Positions 46,738 to 59,562 of a stretch of DNA of 64,000 nt are shown here, in pieces. A program made the position numbers and the translations under genes. The notes under the pieces are model-generated. The model was given only the letters and a program-made list of their open reading frames with translations, searched no databases and was not told the DNA's origin. This DNA is from Allodiplogaster sudhausi. Its lineage: Eukaryota; Nematoda; Chromadorea; Rhabditida; Diplogasteridae. How positions within the stretch are numbered: position 1 is the stretch's first letter; every line of letters starts with the position of its first letter. The stretch spans positions 4,126,001 through 4,190,000 of the forward strand of contig CALZFC010000248.1 in NCBI GenBank assembly GCA_945643635.1, written 5' to 3'.

Positions 46738-47019
46738 TTTCCATCTGCTGTCTCCTCCGTGATGCAGTATTTTTCATGCGATAAACAATTATTTTTTATT
46801 TGTCTTGGCAGCTTAATTCTTTGTTATTTGTTGCTCTTTGCTGTCGTATTCACTTCGATAAATATTCTGTATTTTGACTGTCTTTGGTCGCGTTGATTAT
46901 TTTGGGTTTTTCTTACCGAGATTGCTACTTACTTTGCATTCTGATATCTCTTCATGGATTTCTGTACTGCGTCATCCTCTGCTTCCATCGCAGGTTGATT
47001 CGATTAGAACTCCAGCGAC
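46630..47019 (+). promoter_or_regulatory. Intergenic module between P4 and P5
   Basis: CT tract, then the shared spacer (CACTTCGATAAATATTCTG) and CTTCCATCGCAG ahead of the P5 start. Confidence 0.4.
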
Positions 47020-49863
47020 ATGCAAGGACAGCCAAACCATTTTCTTCTTCTTCTTTTTCTTAAATCTCGTTTTTTGTAGGTATGCTGTTGGGGCGGGGTT
47101 ATTATAATGGTATTGTAAAACACTGGATAATTGTTAGTGTATGGCAAATCGTGAGCTATCAATATGGTAGATATAATTACTCCAAGTTGGTCGCTTTTTG
47201 GGATGAAGAAATATGCTTTTCTAGCGCTTTGTGCAAAATATTTTAACAGCCTGCCGAATCTGTAGATGGTGAAGCAATGTGGCATATCGGCTAAAAGAAG
47301 CATTCATGCCTAGAGCGCTGTTAAAATAATTTGGCCTTTATGACAAGTCTTGCAACGCATTGTTTCTTTAATTAAATATTCCCGTGGAAAAATATGCTTG
47401 AGCTCACAGTGCTTAACTTTGCAGAAGTCAAGGCAGGCGGCACGATTCGTCTGAACGTGCCGAAGTTGGCTGAGTTTCAGCTGGGCACGGAGGTCAGGTC
47501 GCAGGGCTACTTGATTGCCAACATACTATGGTTATTTTATCCCTTAATTAGTTATAAAGAGAGATGTCTGAGATCCTTTTTTGATGTGCTTTACATACAA
47601 ATCAATATTCGTAACCCTATGTTAATTGCAGGTTTCTCGAAGTACAGCAGGTGGTCAGAGAGAATGTGAAGAACCTGGGTGTCTACGCCTACTGCAATCA
47701 TTCGAACAAGGACTCGCGCTGGAGTTGTGATGCTGAAGTCCGCTTCAGGCTGCAGCCACAGAAGGCCGGCAAGCTACCGCATGACATGATGGTTAGAGGG
47801 TTTAGAGTTTATTGAGTAGAGAAAAGGAGATCAAGAAGCGGAAAAGAGATTGGATAAATGGGGAGACAGAGAGAGAGAGAGAATAAGAAAGGTTAGAATA
47901 CTCGATAAGGATCAGCGCGTTAAAAGATTAAAAGAGCCTAAAAGTCTATCTTGAATTCGCGCCCTTTTTGCCAGAGACACAAACACGAGAGATCATGTGG
48001 TGGTTTAGAGGGACGCATTTACAATAGTCAGGGAAAAAAAGAAAGATTACGGTTGAGTTTCGTGTTTTATCTAGCTCACGAAGACGTTTGATCACCAGTC
48101 CCACAACTGGGGATTCTCCTTCATGAAGTGGGACGACGTCATGAACCCGGAAAAGGGCTACCTTCGAGAGGATGGCGGCATCGTTGTCATGGCCACAATC
48201 ACCGTCACGAACGTCGTCGTCAGACAGTCAGTACCTTTTATATTTTCATTGAAATTTGTGAATGTATTTTCTTTCGTGTATACTGGAAGAGAATATTTTC
48301 GTTAAATGTTCGCCATTTCAGGCAGAGAAAAAGGGGTGGTCCGAGGGTCACTCAAAAGTGGGTGGGTAAAACCTGCGCAGGCCTTAAAAAAGAGTGGGTA
48401 AGCCAAAAATGTAAATCTTTCGTTAAGAAATACTGTGGGTAAGCCAAATATTTGAAATTTCGGTTCTCAAAAATTGCCTGGGTAGCCCTGTTCGGACCCC
48501 GCTTTTTTCCATATTTTCAGGACGGCCTGTGACTTCTCCACTCCGCAACCGAGCATCAGCGAGGTTGCTCCCGTCATTGGAGAGCAGTGTCTACGTGTCA
48601 GCAAAGATGTGCGGCTTTTCTCCCTTTTATATGTTTTTTTTTCAGTTTAAATAATTGCTCTCTCTCGCGCTCTCTCTCCTTTACAACAATGTTGAGCACA
48701 GAAAACAGAAATATTTAGTTCAGCACTAGTTTAAAATGAATCCAGACCGATTATAACCGCTTGTTCGTACAACCTGGCCGGATTTGTCTCTCTGTCAGTA
48801 TCTCGCGATCTTCTCTCCCGTCTTCAAGGCGATGTTCATCGATGACTTTGACGAAAACGAGATGAAGGAAATCCCGCTTAAGGACGTCGACTACGACGAG
48901 TTTGTTGAGCTGCTACACGTCATTTACCCCTCCCGCAAGCCGGTCACGGGTATGTTCAAGTGGTTACAGAATCGTCCAGTAAAGACTTATTCAAAGATCG
49001 CTCAAGCGAATGTGCCTGCATATCAAAAGAAATTTTCCTACCTATTTTTTTCTCTTCTACACTCACTATTTTCCTGTGCTCTCGCGTGTTCGCTCAACGT
49101 ACAGTACATTCTTAGCATCTAGAAAATTTCTAGAGATAATTTAAAGAAAGAAAAAGAAGAACGGAAAATTTCTTCTGATATGCACGCACATTCGCGGACG
49201 GTTCTTTAAGCTCTGGAATACGTTAACTTTAGCAATATCACAGGAAGGGCCATAACAGAGAAACTGGAAAGTCTAATAAAGTGCACTAAAAGAGCAATCT
49301 GGAAATATTCAAATGTACAATAGTCATATTTTATGTGCGTTAAAAAGTTTACATTTATGATAATTAATGAATAATAATTGTCTTCTCTGCGCAGTGGACA
49401 ACGTGGAGTTTCTTCTCCGCCTCGGCGACCGCTACAACATTCAGTCCGTGGTGCGCGAGTGCGAGCAGCTGCTATGTGGCGACTGTAAGGTTCCACTCGA
49501 GAAGAAGCTTCTCTGGGCCGACAAATACAGACTCGCCAGACTCCAGGTTTATCCTAGGCCTTTTATCCGTTGGCGGATTTTGGGATAACGTGTTGATGAA
49601 AAAGGCCACATTTTCAGAGTCTAAAGTATATTTGAACAGAGGAAGAAATGATTTAATTTTTAAGTTCGAACCAAAGTACAATCACTGAATATTAAGTGGT
49701 TTTCCATTTTATTTTTATGGTTATCTTAACATTTCAGTTTGCAAGCCTCAACGCGATTAAGACGATGGACGAGGCAAAGATGCTCAACAGCACGGCCGAG
49801 TTCGGCGACTTCTCGCTGCAGATGAAGGAGGCGCTGCTCGAGAGGATTCTTCTGCTCGACTAA
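47020..49863 (+). CDS. MATH-BTB protein P5, nearly intact
   Basis: E2 47425-47530, E3 47632-47791, E4 48084-48226, E5 48521-48608, E6 48799-48949, E7 49395-49546 and E8 49738-49863 are open and phase-consistent. MATH: AGGTIRLNVPKLAEFQLGTE, KDSRWSCDAEVRFRLQ, FMKWDDVMNPEKGYLRED. BTB: ISEVAPVIGEQCLRVSK, YLAIFSPVFKAMFIDDF, VEFLLRLGDRYNIQSVVREC. Tail: LNAIKTMDEAKMLNST...LLERILLLD. The weak point is E1 (47020-47026, ATGCAAG): its donor is GACAGCC instead of GTGAGCC. A start inside the upstream intron, ATG at 47394 (MLELTVLNFAEVKAGG), is in frame with E2 and could replace it. A mobile-element insertion has rebuilt the E5 acceptor. If the alternative start is used, this is the only full-length plus-strand gene. 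Confidence 0.72.
48315..48521. mobile_element. hAT-like insertion at a splice acceptor
   Basis: Sequence at about 48323-48513 interrupts the intron end that reads CGCCATCTCAG/GACGGCC in P3 and P4. Imperfect inverted ends: GAGAAAAAGGGGTGGTCCGAG, and on the complement of the right end GGAAAAAAGCGGGGTCCGAA. The flanks ATTTCAGG and TTTTCAGG match at 7 of 8 positions and fit an 8-bp target duplication that includes the acceptor AG. The interior repeats GTGGGTAAGCC-type units. Confidence 0.72.
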
Positions 49864-50083
49864 TCTCTCAGTCGCTCTCTCTGCCCCTTACAATCTTATT
49901 TGCTCTACAACTTTTGGTCATCACCATGGTCTTAATTGTTCTCTTTAATTTCCATTTCGTCTGCAGTCTCCTCCTTGTTGCAGCATTCATATCGACTTTT
50001 CATGCGATAGATAATAATTAATTTTTATTCTCATTGACAGCTTCTTAGTTTGTTGTACTCTATGCAGACATTGATTGATGGCA

Positions 50084-51361
50084 TTATAATATGAGGATAC
50101 AATTAAAGCAGGAAAGTGTAATACAAAGAAATTCGGAGCCAATTCGTGCCTCTTTTCCAACATATAAAGGCCTGCCATCGATGACAAGGGCGACATCCCT
50201 AATATCCCGAATATTTGACTCGGCCGTCATAAAGTCGTAGAGCAGCGGTCGAAAAAAGAGAATTTAAATATGATTTAAGGAGAGTAATATTACTATCTTT
50301 TTTTGAAAAATACAATTTAGATGTGTAAATATGTTGGCAATAATAGTAATAAATTGTTTTGACCAGTTCATAAAAATAAATTAAAATAAAATTGATTTGA
50401 CCAATCCATGAAAAAAACTTTGAAATCTCACTGAATGCTATTGATCTCCTTATCGACAAAGATATTCGCTTCAATGATGAGTCCGCCTTTTGAGCGGCTT
50501 TCGATTTCTTCCTTATCCATGAATGTATTGTACATAAAATCTTTCGCCTTTCCGCTCAGCCTGGTTGTCAGCTGGAAGAAAAGAATTGTTTTCATTAAAA
50601 AGGGCGTATGCTTCCTAATTGTTAAATGTTGTGATGCCAAAAATATATAAAACTTATGTGTATTTGTTAGTCTTCATAAGCTTTATGACGCAGGCACGGT
50701 TGTAAGCATCGTTCAAAAACTTACTTTATACATAGCGATTATTTTCATTTCTTTCGACATTTTTTTTTCTTTTTCAAGGTCACAAATATTTAAAAAAAAT
50801 TAACGTGATAAAAAATAAGTAGGTATTTATTCTTTCTCTCTTTTTACCTTTCCGCCTCTCTTATATTTCCCTCTCTCTCTCTCTCTCTTTCTCTTTTCTC
50901 CTTCTCTTTTTCTGTTTCTCTCTCTCTTTTATTCTCTCTCTCTCTCTTTCATTTCTCTTTTCTCGTTCTCTCTCTTCTATTTCCCACTCTCTTTCTCCCT
51001 TTCTCTCCCTCACTCTTTCTCTCTCTTTCCTTCTCCCTTACCAGAATGTTACCGTATTTTTCCGACTTGCCGGCGGCATTTCCTTCGATTTCACCAAGGT
51101 CCCAATTACGCAATTGGAGAGTGCGTCGCTCGCTTCAATGACCTCCCACTCGAGGAGCACTTCGATGAAGCAGTAATCATGCACTTTCAAAGAAAGTTTC
51201 CTTCAAAAATAAAATAAAATAATTTTAAGCCTCTAAGAATTATGTATCCAAATTTCGACATTACCATCGCAGCTTTTCGATCAATATCGAGGACGAAAAT
51301 GTTTCGTGGCTGACTAGATCGGGAACTTCGAGCTGAATACGTCCTTCAGCCGTGAAGATGT
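50084..51361 (-). pseudogene. Diverged MATH/BTB remnant M11
   Basis: Three exons follow the family phases: E2 51361-51265 (TAEGRIQLEVPDLVSHE), E3 51200-51053 (KLSLKVHDYCFIEVLLEW) and E4 50571-50432 (MDKEEIESRSKGGLIIEANI). E3 lacks the usual WSCEA motif. A recognisable E5 (YDFMTAESNIRDIRDVALVI, DGRPLYVGKEA, about 50245-50150) has no acceptor AG at its edge and runs to a stop at 50084. E1 and E6-E8 are not found. It is either a pseudogene or a decayed MATH-only copy. It is older than the tandem units, since introns no longer resemble theirs. Confidence 0.65.
50865..51035. repeat. CT-rich simple sequence
   Basis: Degenerate CTCTTT repeats in the E3-E4 intron of M11, CT on the plus strand and therefore GA in the M11 transcript. 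Confidence 0.9.
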
Positions 51362-51854
51362 CTACATGAGAAAGTAGTAGTGTTTTCTGTTTTTTTTATT
51401 GGGAATCCATTACATTTTTATCTATTTATAAGAAATCTTGAAATATTTTTTATATTTCACCTGGAAAAAGAATTCTTAATAAAAGCAGCTTTGTGATTGT
51501 TGCATGCATCGCAGTATATCGTAAGGTCTTGCATGTATAAATGAATCAAGTCGATGATTTTTTTTTCTACGAAATAAATGTTTAATTGAAATCTTTAATT
51601 TAAAAAAAAATTAGCTCACTTTGTATGAATAGTCGAGTGGAAAGCATGAGAAGACGGCCCGGCTCGTGTGCAGCCACGAATGTGAGAATGAAGTGGATGG
51701 ACCGTCCATTCAAGATTCCAGCGAAGAACTGCTAATTCCCATACAGTCACACATGATTATTTCAAAGGTAACTCTCTATTATGTAAATGGCAAGAAGAGT
51801 GGAGAGAAAATGAATCAGATTTGAAACGTGATAGAGAGAGAGAGAGAAAAAGAG

Positions 51855-51898
<44 letters not shown>

Positions 51899-53470
51899 GA
51901 GAGAGAGAGAGCGAGCGAACGAGAGAGAGCCGGCCCATTTCTCGACTTCTCTTGGCCAGTGCTTTCCTCATCTCGTATGAGAAGTGCCTTCTTCCTCGTC
52001 CTTCCTATCGATGTCGCCGACAATTTTTCTCTTATTTTGACTGGCGATGGATGAGTAATAAAATAAGTCATCTCTCATTATTCTCACAAGCGAAAGCTTC
52101 CTTTTTTCTTTCTGTAGAATTATTGAATACGAAATTGCCGTAATAGCGGCCAAAGGTGTGTTTGTTAATCTTTTCTTCCTCCTCTTCTGTTCTGGTGTCC
52201 ACTTCCCAACTTTTTCTGCTAAACCCTCACTCTCTCTCTCTCTCTCTCTGCCCTGCTGTCTTCTTCGATAAATTTATTATCTTCAATCATTTCATCGATG
52301 AGAAAACAGTAGCAAATTTAAGAGGAAAACAGAGAAAAAAGGAAATAGCAAGTGACCTAGCATTGAAAGTGAGTGTGAATGCTCACTTTGGACTAAATCG
52401 AACATTAAACAAGAATAAGAAGAAAGAAAAACATGAGTTCGTCGCTCTTTCAAAAGTGCTCGACTTTCATTCCACTTTTCGAGCTCATTTCATCATATTG
52501 CACAAAAAAACTGTTCATGTACAATATTGCAGAATTACTAGAAATAAAAATATTATAATTTCTTTTCCACAAAAAAAAATGTGACAGAAGAACGGCAAGA
52601 ATGGAAGACGGGCGGGAGCCGCCGAGGAAGTTATCATTCATAAAGAAGCAGAGATATCCTGTACGTATATATCTGAGGATACAAAGATTGACGGAACAAA
52701 AAAAGCATGGTATTTTCATTGAATGGAAATGAAAATTATGTAATATTAATTCAGGAAACTGGCTAAATGAAAAAGTACAAAGAAGAAGAATATAAGAGCA
52801 AAACTCTTCAAGAAAAATTATTTAAGTTGAAAGGAAAAATAAAAATTAAAATTAAGAAGAACGAAAGAATAATAGCATCGCACAATTGCCTTTCTCCCTT
52901 GGTGGAGAGAATGAAAGAAACGGGTGGAGAGAGCATGAGAAAGGAAGGGTAAGTCAGCGGGCGCGACTTCATATAGGAAACAGTTCGGGTGGTGGTGGCT
53001 CTGGACCCGAGCTCTGACCGGGACCGGGCGGGGGCCGGAGTTTCTGCGATGAGTGCGACAAAACACGGCCTCGGACCTCGGACAACCCCACGCTGGGGTC
53101 CAATGGACATATACATCATATATGGCGAGTCATTCGAACGGCAGCAACTGTTTAAACGATGAACAACCGGGCTCGGAACAAGTAACATTCGCAAAAGTTC
53201 TAGCTATAGGATTTCAAGACGAACTACTAGAGGAAAGCTTTGTCAAACGGAACTTTTAAGTTGAACAAAAAAACTTATCTATAGTTAAAAGCAATTTTTC
53301 TGTTAGCTTTTTGTTGTTCTTGTTGTAAATTGCATATATTGTTCCGCTTGGCAAAACTCGACAAATTTAATGAAAGCTCCACTTGTCCGCGGCCCGAATA
53401 CACACGGCCTTTTTCTCCCGTTTTCTGCACAGAGAAAGAAGAGAAGAGAAGAGAGAAGAGACAGTTGCTG
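51362..53470. other. Region without a supported gene
   Basis: Contains a (GA)n tract (51834-51926), a (CT)n run (52226-52247), A-rich sequence, and short reading frames I cannot support. A possible short plus-strand exon at 52602-52661 (MEDGREPPRKLSFIKKQRYP then a GTACGT donor) has no continuation. The 3' flank of the phosphodiesterase gene is at its right end. Confidence 0.4.
51834..51926. repeat. (GA)n microsatellite
   Basis: Nearly pure GA, about 90 bp. Confidence 0.95.
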
Positions 53471-54234
53471 TCAGGAAAGCAGCGAAAGATTCTCTTCGGG
53501 CGTCCACTTGTCGGCCATTCCCTGCCATCGCTCATAGTTCTGAAAGTATTTATAATTTTTTTAAAATATATTTTTAATATAATTTTTTTTGGAAATTTCC
53601 ATTTAATTCTTAACGTTGTTTTCTTTTTTCTTTTAACCATACTAATTTATTTACTAAACTTTATAAAATAATACGTTAATCTAAAAAATTTCCGGTGGGT
53701 TAGGGGGATAAACATGCTTATCACTGCCTCATCACTTATCAGGCATTAGGGTTGGAGAGGGCCCTTGTTCCCTCCCCCCCCCCCCACCACCACAATTTCT
53801 CACAAATACAAATATTCACACCTGCATCAGCTGCTGTAGTACGTGAGGGAGCTGCGCAAATTGCGTCCAGATCGTGAACGAGTCCCTCGCGAACATGTCG
53901 ATGAAGCCAATCTAAAAGAGTTGTTCATTATAACTAATTATTATTATCATCATCATTATCATTATTATAGTATCAATACTTTTAACATCCATATGTAAGT
54001 TCATGAAAAATGTTTTCTTTCTTTAAGGAAAAAATACCAAAAATATTTAATTAATTAATTAATTAATTAACAATAAATATAATCTACCTGCGTCAAGGGC
54101 ACGTTACACGTGTCCCTGTCAAAGAAGGCCATCGTCACCGGCAAGCCCTTCTCCTTCTCCTCCGTCGTCTGCTCGAAGTACTCCTGGAAGTCAGGCTTTT
54201 ATTTCGACTCCAACCTCCCATCATCTTTATTCCG

Positions 54235-54299
<65 letters not shown>

Positions 54300-56460
54300 G
54301 CCTTCTTTGCTTGTTACAAAAGGATATTTCTTCCAACTCTCTCTATGTATGTATGTGCATACATATGTATATATGCATGTCGGTGCAGCTTCTTTCGTTG
54401 TCTCCCTCTTTCTCAACCTCTCTCCCAATCTCTCTTCCTCCCCTCTCTCTCTTTCTCTACCTCTCTCCCACCTGCACAATCCGATGTGCCCATCGCTCGC
54501 AGAGTGCCCACTCCCTGGCCGGATTCGAGATGTCCGCACACTTGAGCAGCATGTTGCAGATGGTCATCGAGTGCGTCTCTCGCTCTGACTCCGACTCGTC
54601 CGTCAGCTCCATCTGAGAAATTCATTTTCAAAATTCCCACCAAAAGATTTTTTTTTCAATTTTTTCTAGTCATTTTAGGAATGAACTAATTGCAGCATTC
54701 CTTCGTGATTAAGTCTTTTTGTTGATGCTTTCATACAGCCTTTAATTGGTTAAAATTGTGCGAATTAACGGTCTTCCTTTCGTGGACCGCTTCGGCTTGT
54801 CTGTATATACAGCAAAAATGACAAAGACTCTGCTCAGATGCTGGGCACATTTTTTTTCGATGAAATGCCACAGTATGATTGTTGTTTTTCATTGATAGTG
54901 ACTGTTTTCTTTCAATCTCTGCCACTCTCTCTCTGCCACTCTCTCTCTCTCCTCACTCTCTCTCTCTCCCACTCTCTCTCTCCTCGCTCTCTCTCTCCCA
55001 CTCTCTCTCTCCTCGCTCTCTCCCACTCTCTCTTTCTCCCACTCTCTCTCTCTCTCTCCTCGCTCTCTCTCCCACTCTCTCTCTCCTCGCTCTCTCTCCT
55101 ACTCTCTCTCTCTCCTCTCCCTCTCAAACACTCTCTCCCACTCTCTTCTCTCTCTCTCATACCTCTCGGAACTTGGTGACGTATTCAAAGTGCCGTCTGA
55201 TGTCCGTGGCTAGCACCATCTCGATGACGCACGAGCGCATCGAGGCGAACTCCTCACGAGGGAGACCGGCCATGATGTTCATCTGGAGAGAGAGAGAGAG
55301 AGAGGGAGAGAGAGGGAGAGAGAGAGGGGGAGAGAGAGAGAGGAGATGGACAGAGGAGAAGGAGAGAGAACAAGAGAATGGATAGAGAGGTAGGTGAGGG
55401 AGAGAAAGGGAGAGAAAGGGAGAGAAAGAGAAAGAGGTACAGCCAGAGATTTGTGAAGGTGTTATGGGATAAATTAATAGATACATACATGTTGTAGAGA
55501 CTTAGGCTAGACTGTGTTAGACAGCTAGGAATCTCTTTATGAAGTAAGAGAGAGAGAGACGGAGAGAGAGACAGAGAGAAGGAGAGAGACAGAGAGTGAG
55601 AGAGAGAGAGAGATTCCCCCCCTAACATTGTTCGACTGCTGCAGCGTGAGCTGGAAGGCGAGCGCGACGTGATGATTCTCGAGTACGGAGAGATCGTTGT
55701 AGAGCACGGAGAGAGACTGGCGCGTGTTGATCAGGAAGGCGTTGCCGCGGCCTGTCAAATGTGGAGGCCGTAGATGGGGGGGGGGCTACCGTATACCACT
55801 GGTTTGGTGACTTGATCAATATGGGGGGCCACAGTACACTTTGTGTAGACTAGGTAGATTATGTTTGAGAGAGAACGATAGTAAAAGAGGGAGAGAGAGA
55901 GAGAATAACAGACAAGGAGGGAGAGATTGAGAAATAGAGAGGGAGTGAGAGAGAACAGAGAAAGAAAGAAACCAGGATGATCGAGGTCGTGGACGGCGGC
56001 AGCGATGAGGGAAGCAACGGCGTGGCTCTCAACCACGTGTGCAGCCACCGAGGCAGCGTCGAGGAAGTGGGAGGTGGCCTGAAGAGAGAGAGAGAGTGAG
56101 AGAGAAAGAGACTGAGAGACAGCAAGAGCGATAGAGTGAGAAGGAGTTATAGAAAAGTAAAAGAGAGAGAGAGAGAGAGAGAGCGAGAGATAGAGAGAGG
56201 CAGAGCTACCGTACCTGGAGAACGTCTGCGGCGTGCGTCGCGTTGTGGTAGGCGTTGCCCGGATGGTAGTGCGCCTCGATGGAGAGCATCCATCGCGTGA
56301 GGACGTCCTCGCCGCACGACAGCGCCTCGCACACTTTCCAGCGGTTGAAGATCTGGATGATGAGAGATTTACTACTCCTTTTTTTCTGTTTTACTGATAT
56401 AGTTTCATTCTTTTTGCATTCATATCTTTCTTATTTATCACTACAACTGTTCTCTCTCTC

Positions 56461-56495
<35 letters not shown>

Positions 56496-56838
56496 ATCCT
56501 TCTCTCATCTCTCTCACTCTCGCTTCCTCAATCTCCCTATCTCTCTCTCTCTCTCTCTATCCTTCTCTCTCTCCTCTCGTTCTTTCTCTCTCTCTCTCTC
56601 CTTCTCCCTCTCCCTCTCCCTCTCTCTCCCTCCCCCATCTCCCTTTCTCTCCTTCTCTTATCTTTCTCTCTCTCCTTCTCTCTCTCCCTTCCTCCACCTA
56701 CCTTGATGCCCAGCTGCGAGAGTGCATGGTGCTCGGAGACTCGCTCCAGCTGGAGGACGTCAAAGCTCCAGAGATGGTCGTGCTCGAGGGCAGCGCGCAC
56801 TTCGCCAGAGACGCGTCGTCGCTCGGGATGCGCAGCCT

Positions 56839-56874
<36 letters not shown>

Positions 56875-57915
56875 AATAGAGAAAAAGGAGAGAGATAGAA
56901 AGAGAGAGAAATAGATATAGAGAGAGGAAGAGAGAGAGAGAGAGAGAGAGAGAGGAGGGATGGAGGGAGAGAGAAATACAGAGAGAGAGAAAGAGAGATA
57001 GTATATAGATAGAGAGAGAAACAGCTAAGTCAGCGAAATAACATATGTATGACGTAAACTCGTAGAAGAATTGTAGTTGTTGACAATTATGTACATACAT
57101 TCTGACTTCCTTGTAACAGCAGTGAACAAATAACCGTGGGAATTATCAACTATGGCTATTATGACTGCGAGGAGGAAGAAAGCAATCGTGGCACAATAAC
57201 AGCTAGAATGTTGAAAACAATCGTCAACGTCGCATGAGGTAAGCTCTCTCCGATTCCATCATCCATCTCTCTCTCTCTCCCTCTTTCTCTCTCTCTCCCT
57301 CTCTCTCTCTTTCTCTCTCTCTCTCTGCTTTCCCCAGACATTCCGTGTTCGTCAGCCGACTTCAAACCAGCCCACACGACAGTACAATTCTGTTTCGTTT
57401 CTACGAATGAGTTGAGACAAAACAAAAATTTGCGCTGTTTTTCTCAAAGAAGAAACACAAATGATTATAAGATGTGTCTCAAGATAATATACTTTCTCCT
57501 CAAAAACATGATCGTGAATTCATGGAAAAAAAACTATGCATATTTGCTCACATTTGTTGATCGGTGCCCAAGACGTTAAGAAATTTCCGGCAGAAAAATG
57601 AAGCGATGAATACGCCGATAAATAGTCAGGGAAAGCAGACAAACAAAAAGAGGAAGTTGGAGAGAGCGAGAACGAGAGAGAGAAAGAGAAAGAGAGAGAG
57701 AGAGGGAGAAAAAGAGAGAGAGAAAGAAAGAGAAAGAGAGAAAGAGAAAGAGAGAGAGAGAGAGAGACTGCGCGTGAAACCTTGTTTATGCGTGTAACCA
57801 CCTGCATGCATACTTCCTCATCACGTTGATTACGTCAAGGAGTCATGTCTCATGTCAGGTGCCCTTTGGACATCTCCGCTTCTCTTACTCTCTTCCTATC
57901 AATCTCTTTTTCTCA

Positions 57916-57958
<43 letters not shown>

Positions 57959-58311
57959 ACACCCACTTTCATTCTCTCTCTCACTTTCTCTCTCTCTCTT
58001 ATGACACTTTTTCTCTCTTTCTCTCTCCCCTTTCTCTGATTTCTTGCCAATGTTCATTCGTTTTTTGACGTATTGCCAGTCGTGCATGCCCTTCTCAAGT
58101 GTATCCACACTTGCTACTAAGCTAATGTGTCGGAAAGGAATATTAGCGAAGCTCTCTCCGGACGATTGCAAAAGCTGGAGATTAGTGAAGGATTTTGATC
58201 CCGACAGCATTTGATGCACTTTACAGATAATATTTCACTTTTGCAAGAATAATTTCTGTAACGCACTCACACTTTTTTCTTCCCATTTCTCACGCTCACT
58301 CGCTCTCTCTC

Positions 58312-58351
<40 letters not shown>

Positions 58352-59522
58352 CATCTCAACAGCTCTCCAACTTCCCATATCCCCTAATTGGTTGCATCCA
58401 ATTATTCGTTTAAGTCCATATGTACACATCAGTGACTATCGCCTTCTAATCTATCTTTCTCTCTCTAGTTCATGGAAAATTGAAGAAAAACACCAACGCA
58501 AATGAATACGCACTTCGGACTTATCTCTCTCTCTCTCTCTCTCTCCCTCTCTCTCTCTCTTTCTCTCTCGTTCTCTCACTCTCTTACTCTCTCTCTCTCT
58601 CTCGCCCCCCCTCTCTGTCTTTCTTTCTCTCTCTCTCGCCCCCTCTATCTCTCTCTTTCTCTCTGTCTCTCTCTCTCTTTCTCTTCCGCTTCTCTATCTT
58701 GAACAGGACGTCAGAGCAGTTTCAGACAGTGTAAGCAGAATGCAAATCAAGTGGGCTGGCACGAAAGAGTACGCGGCAATTGCACGCGGAGATTTCAAAG
58801 GGGGGAAACACCTGCGCAGTAATCAATGGGATTCTATTAAATTTGTGCCTTGACACGTGGACAAATTACAAGTTTCAGAGAAGAAAAAGAAGAAAAAAAG
58901 ACTACTCCGAGAATCTTCCGGGTGCCAAATGAACAAAGCTTGTAGATTTGCAGATTTCGTTTAATAGACGATGAAATAAAATAACGAGAAAAGAAAACAA
59001 CATCCAGTGTGTATGAGAGAATGAGAGAGAAGAGAGAGAGGAAGGAGGGTATAGCGGGAAAGAAGAGAGAGAAAGAGACCGAGCTAGAGACAGAGACAGA
59101 GAGAGAGACAGAGAGAGAGAGAGAGTCAGAAATGGTAAGAGAGAGAGACAGTAATCAGAATAGTAAATAATGAAATAAAATACAAATTCAAATTTCGCGC
59201 TCACCTTCTTTTCTCGATACGCATCGACAACACTGCGCTTCCGTTGCCGTCCGGGCTGTTGCAACTGAAAAGAGACAATAAATTATTCATCTTTTTTATT
59301 AAAAATTTTTTTAATATTAAAAATACGTAGTATAAATCTTTTCTTTTTCAACTTTTGACCAGTCAAGAATATATAGAATTAATACTACAAGGAGATCATT
59401 GGCAAATTTATTGTTTTAAGAACAAAAAAAAACACACAAATGTGCCCAATTTCTCGCACAAAATAGGGGGAATATGAGTGGTAGAAAGAAAGACAAAACC
59501 AGAAAAAGGAGTAAAAGATGCC

Positions 59523-59562
<40 letters not shown>

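Noticed and set aside
1..49863. Regularly spaced near-identical blocks suggesting a CRISPR-like or satellite array
   Set aside because: The period is about 2.5 kb and each unit is a multi-exon MATH-BTB gene; the organism is a eukaryote.
51640..51772. Plus-strand segment with CSHECENEVDG that vaguely resembles MATH exon E3
   Set aside because: No upstream frame (stop just before), no matching neighbouring exons, and only a few residues agree.
53053..53259. Plus-strand frame MASHSNGSNCLNDEQ and the overlapping minus-strand frame
   Set aside because: No splice context, homologous domain or continuation recognised.
57159..57425. Minus-strand frame with [19 protein letters not shown] as a phosphodiesterase exon
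   Set aside because: It has an acceptor-like site but no donor before running into a GA tract, and no place in the phase-complete chain.
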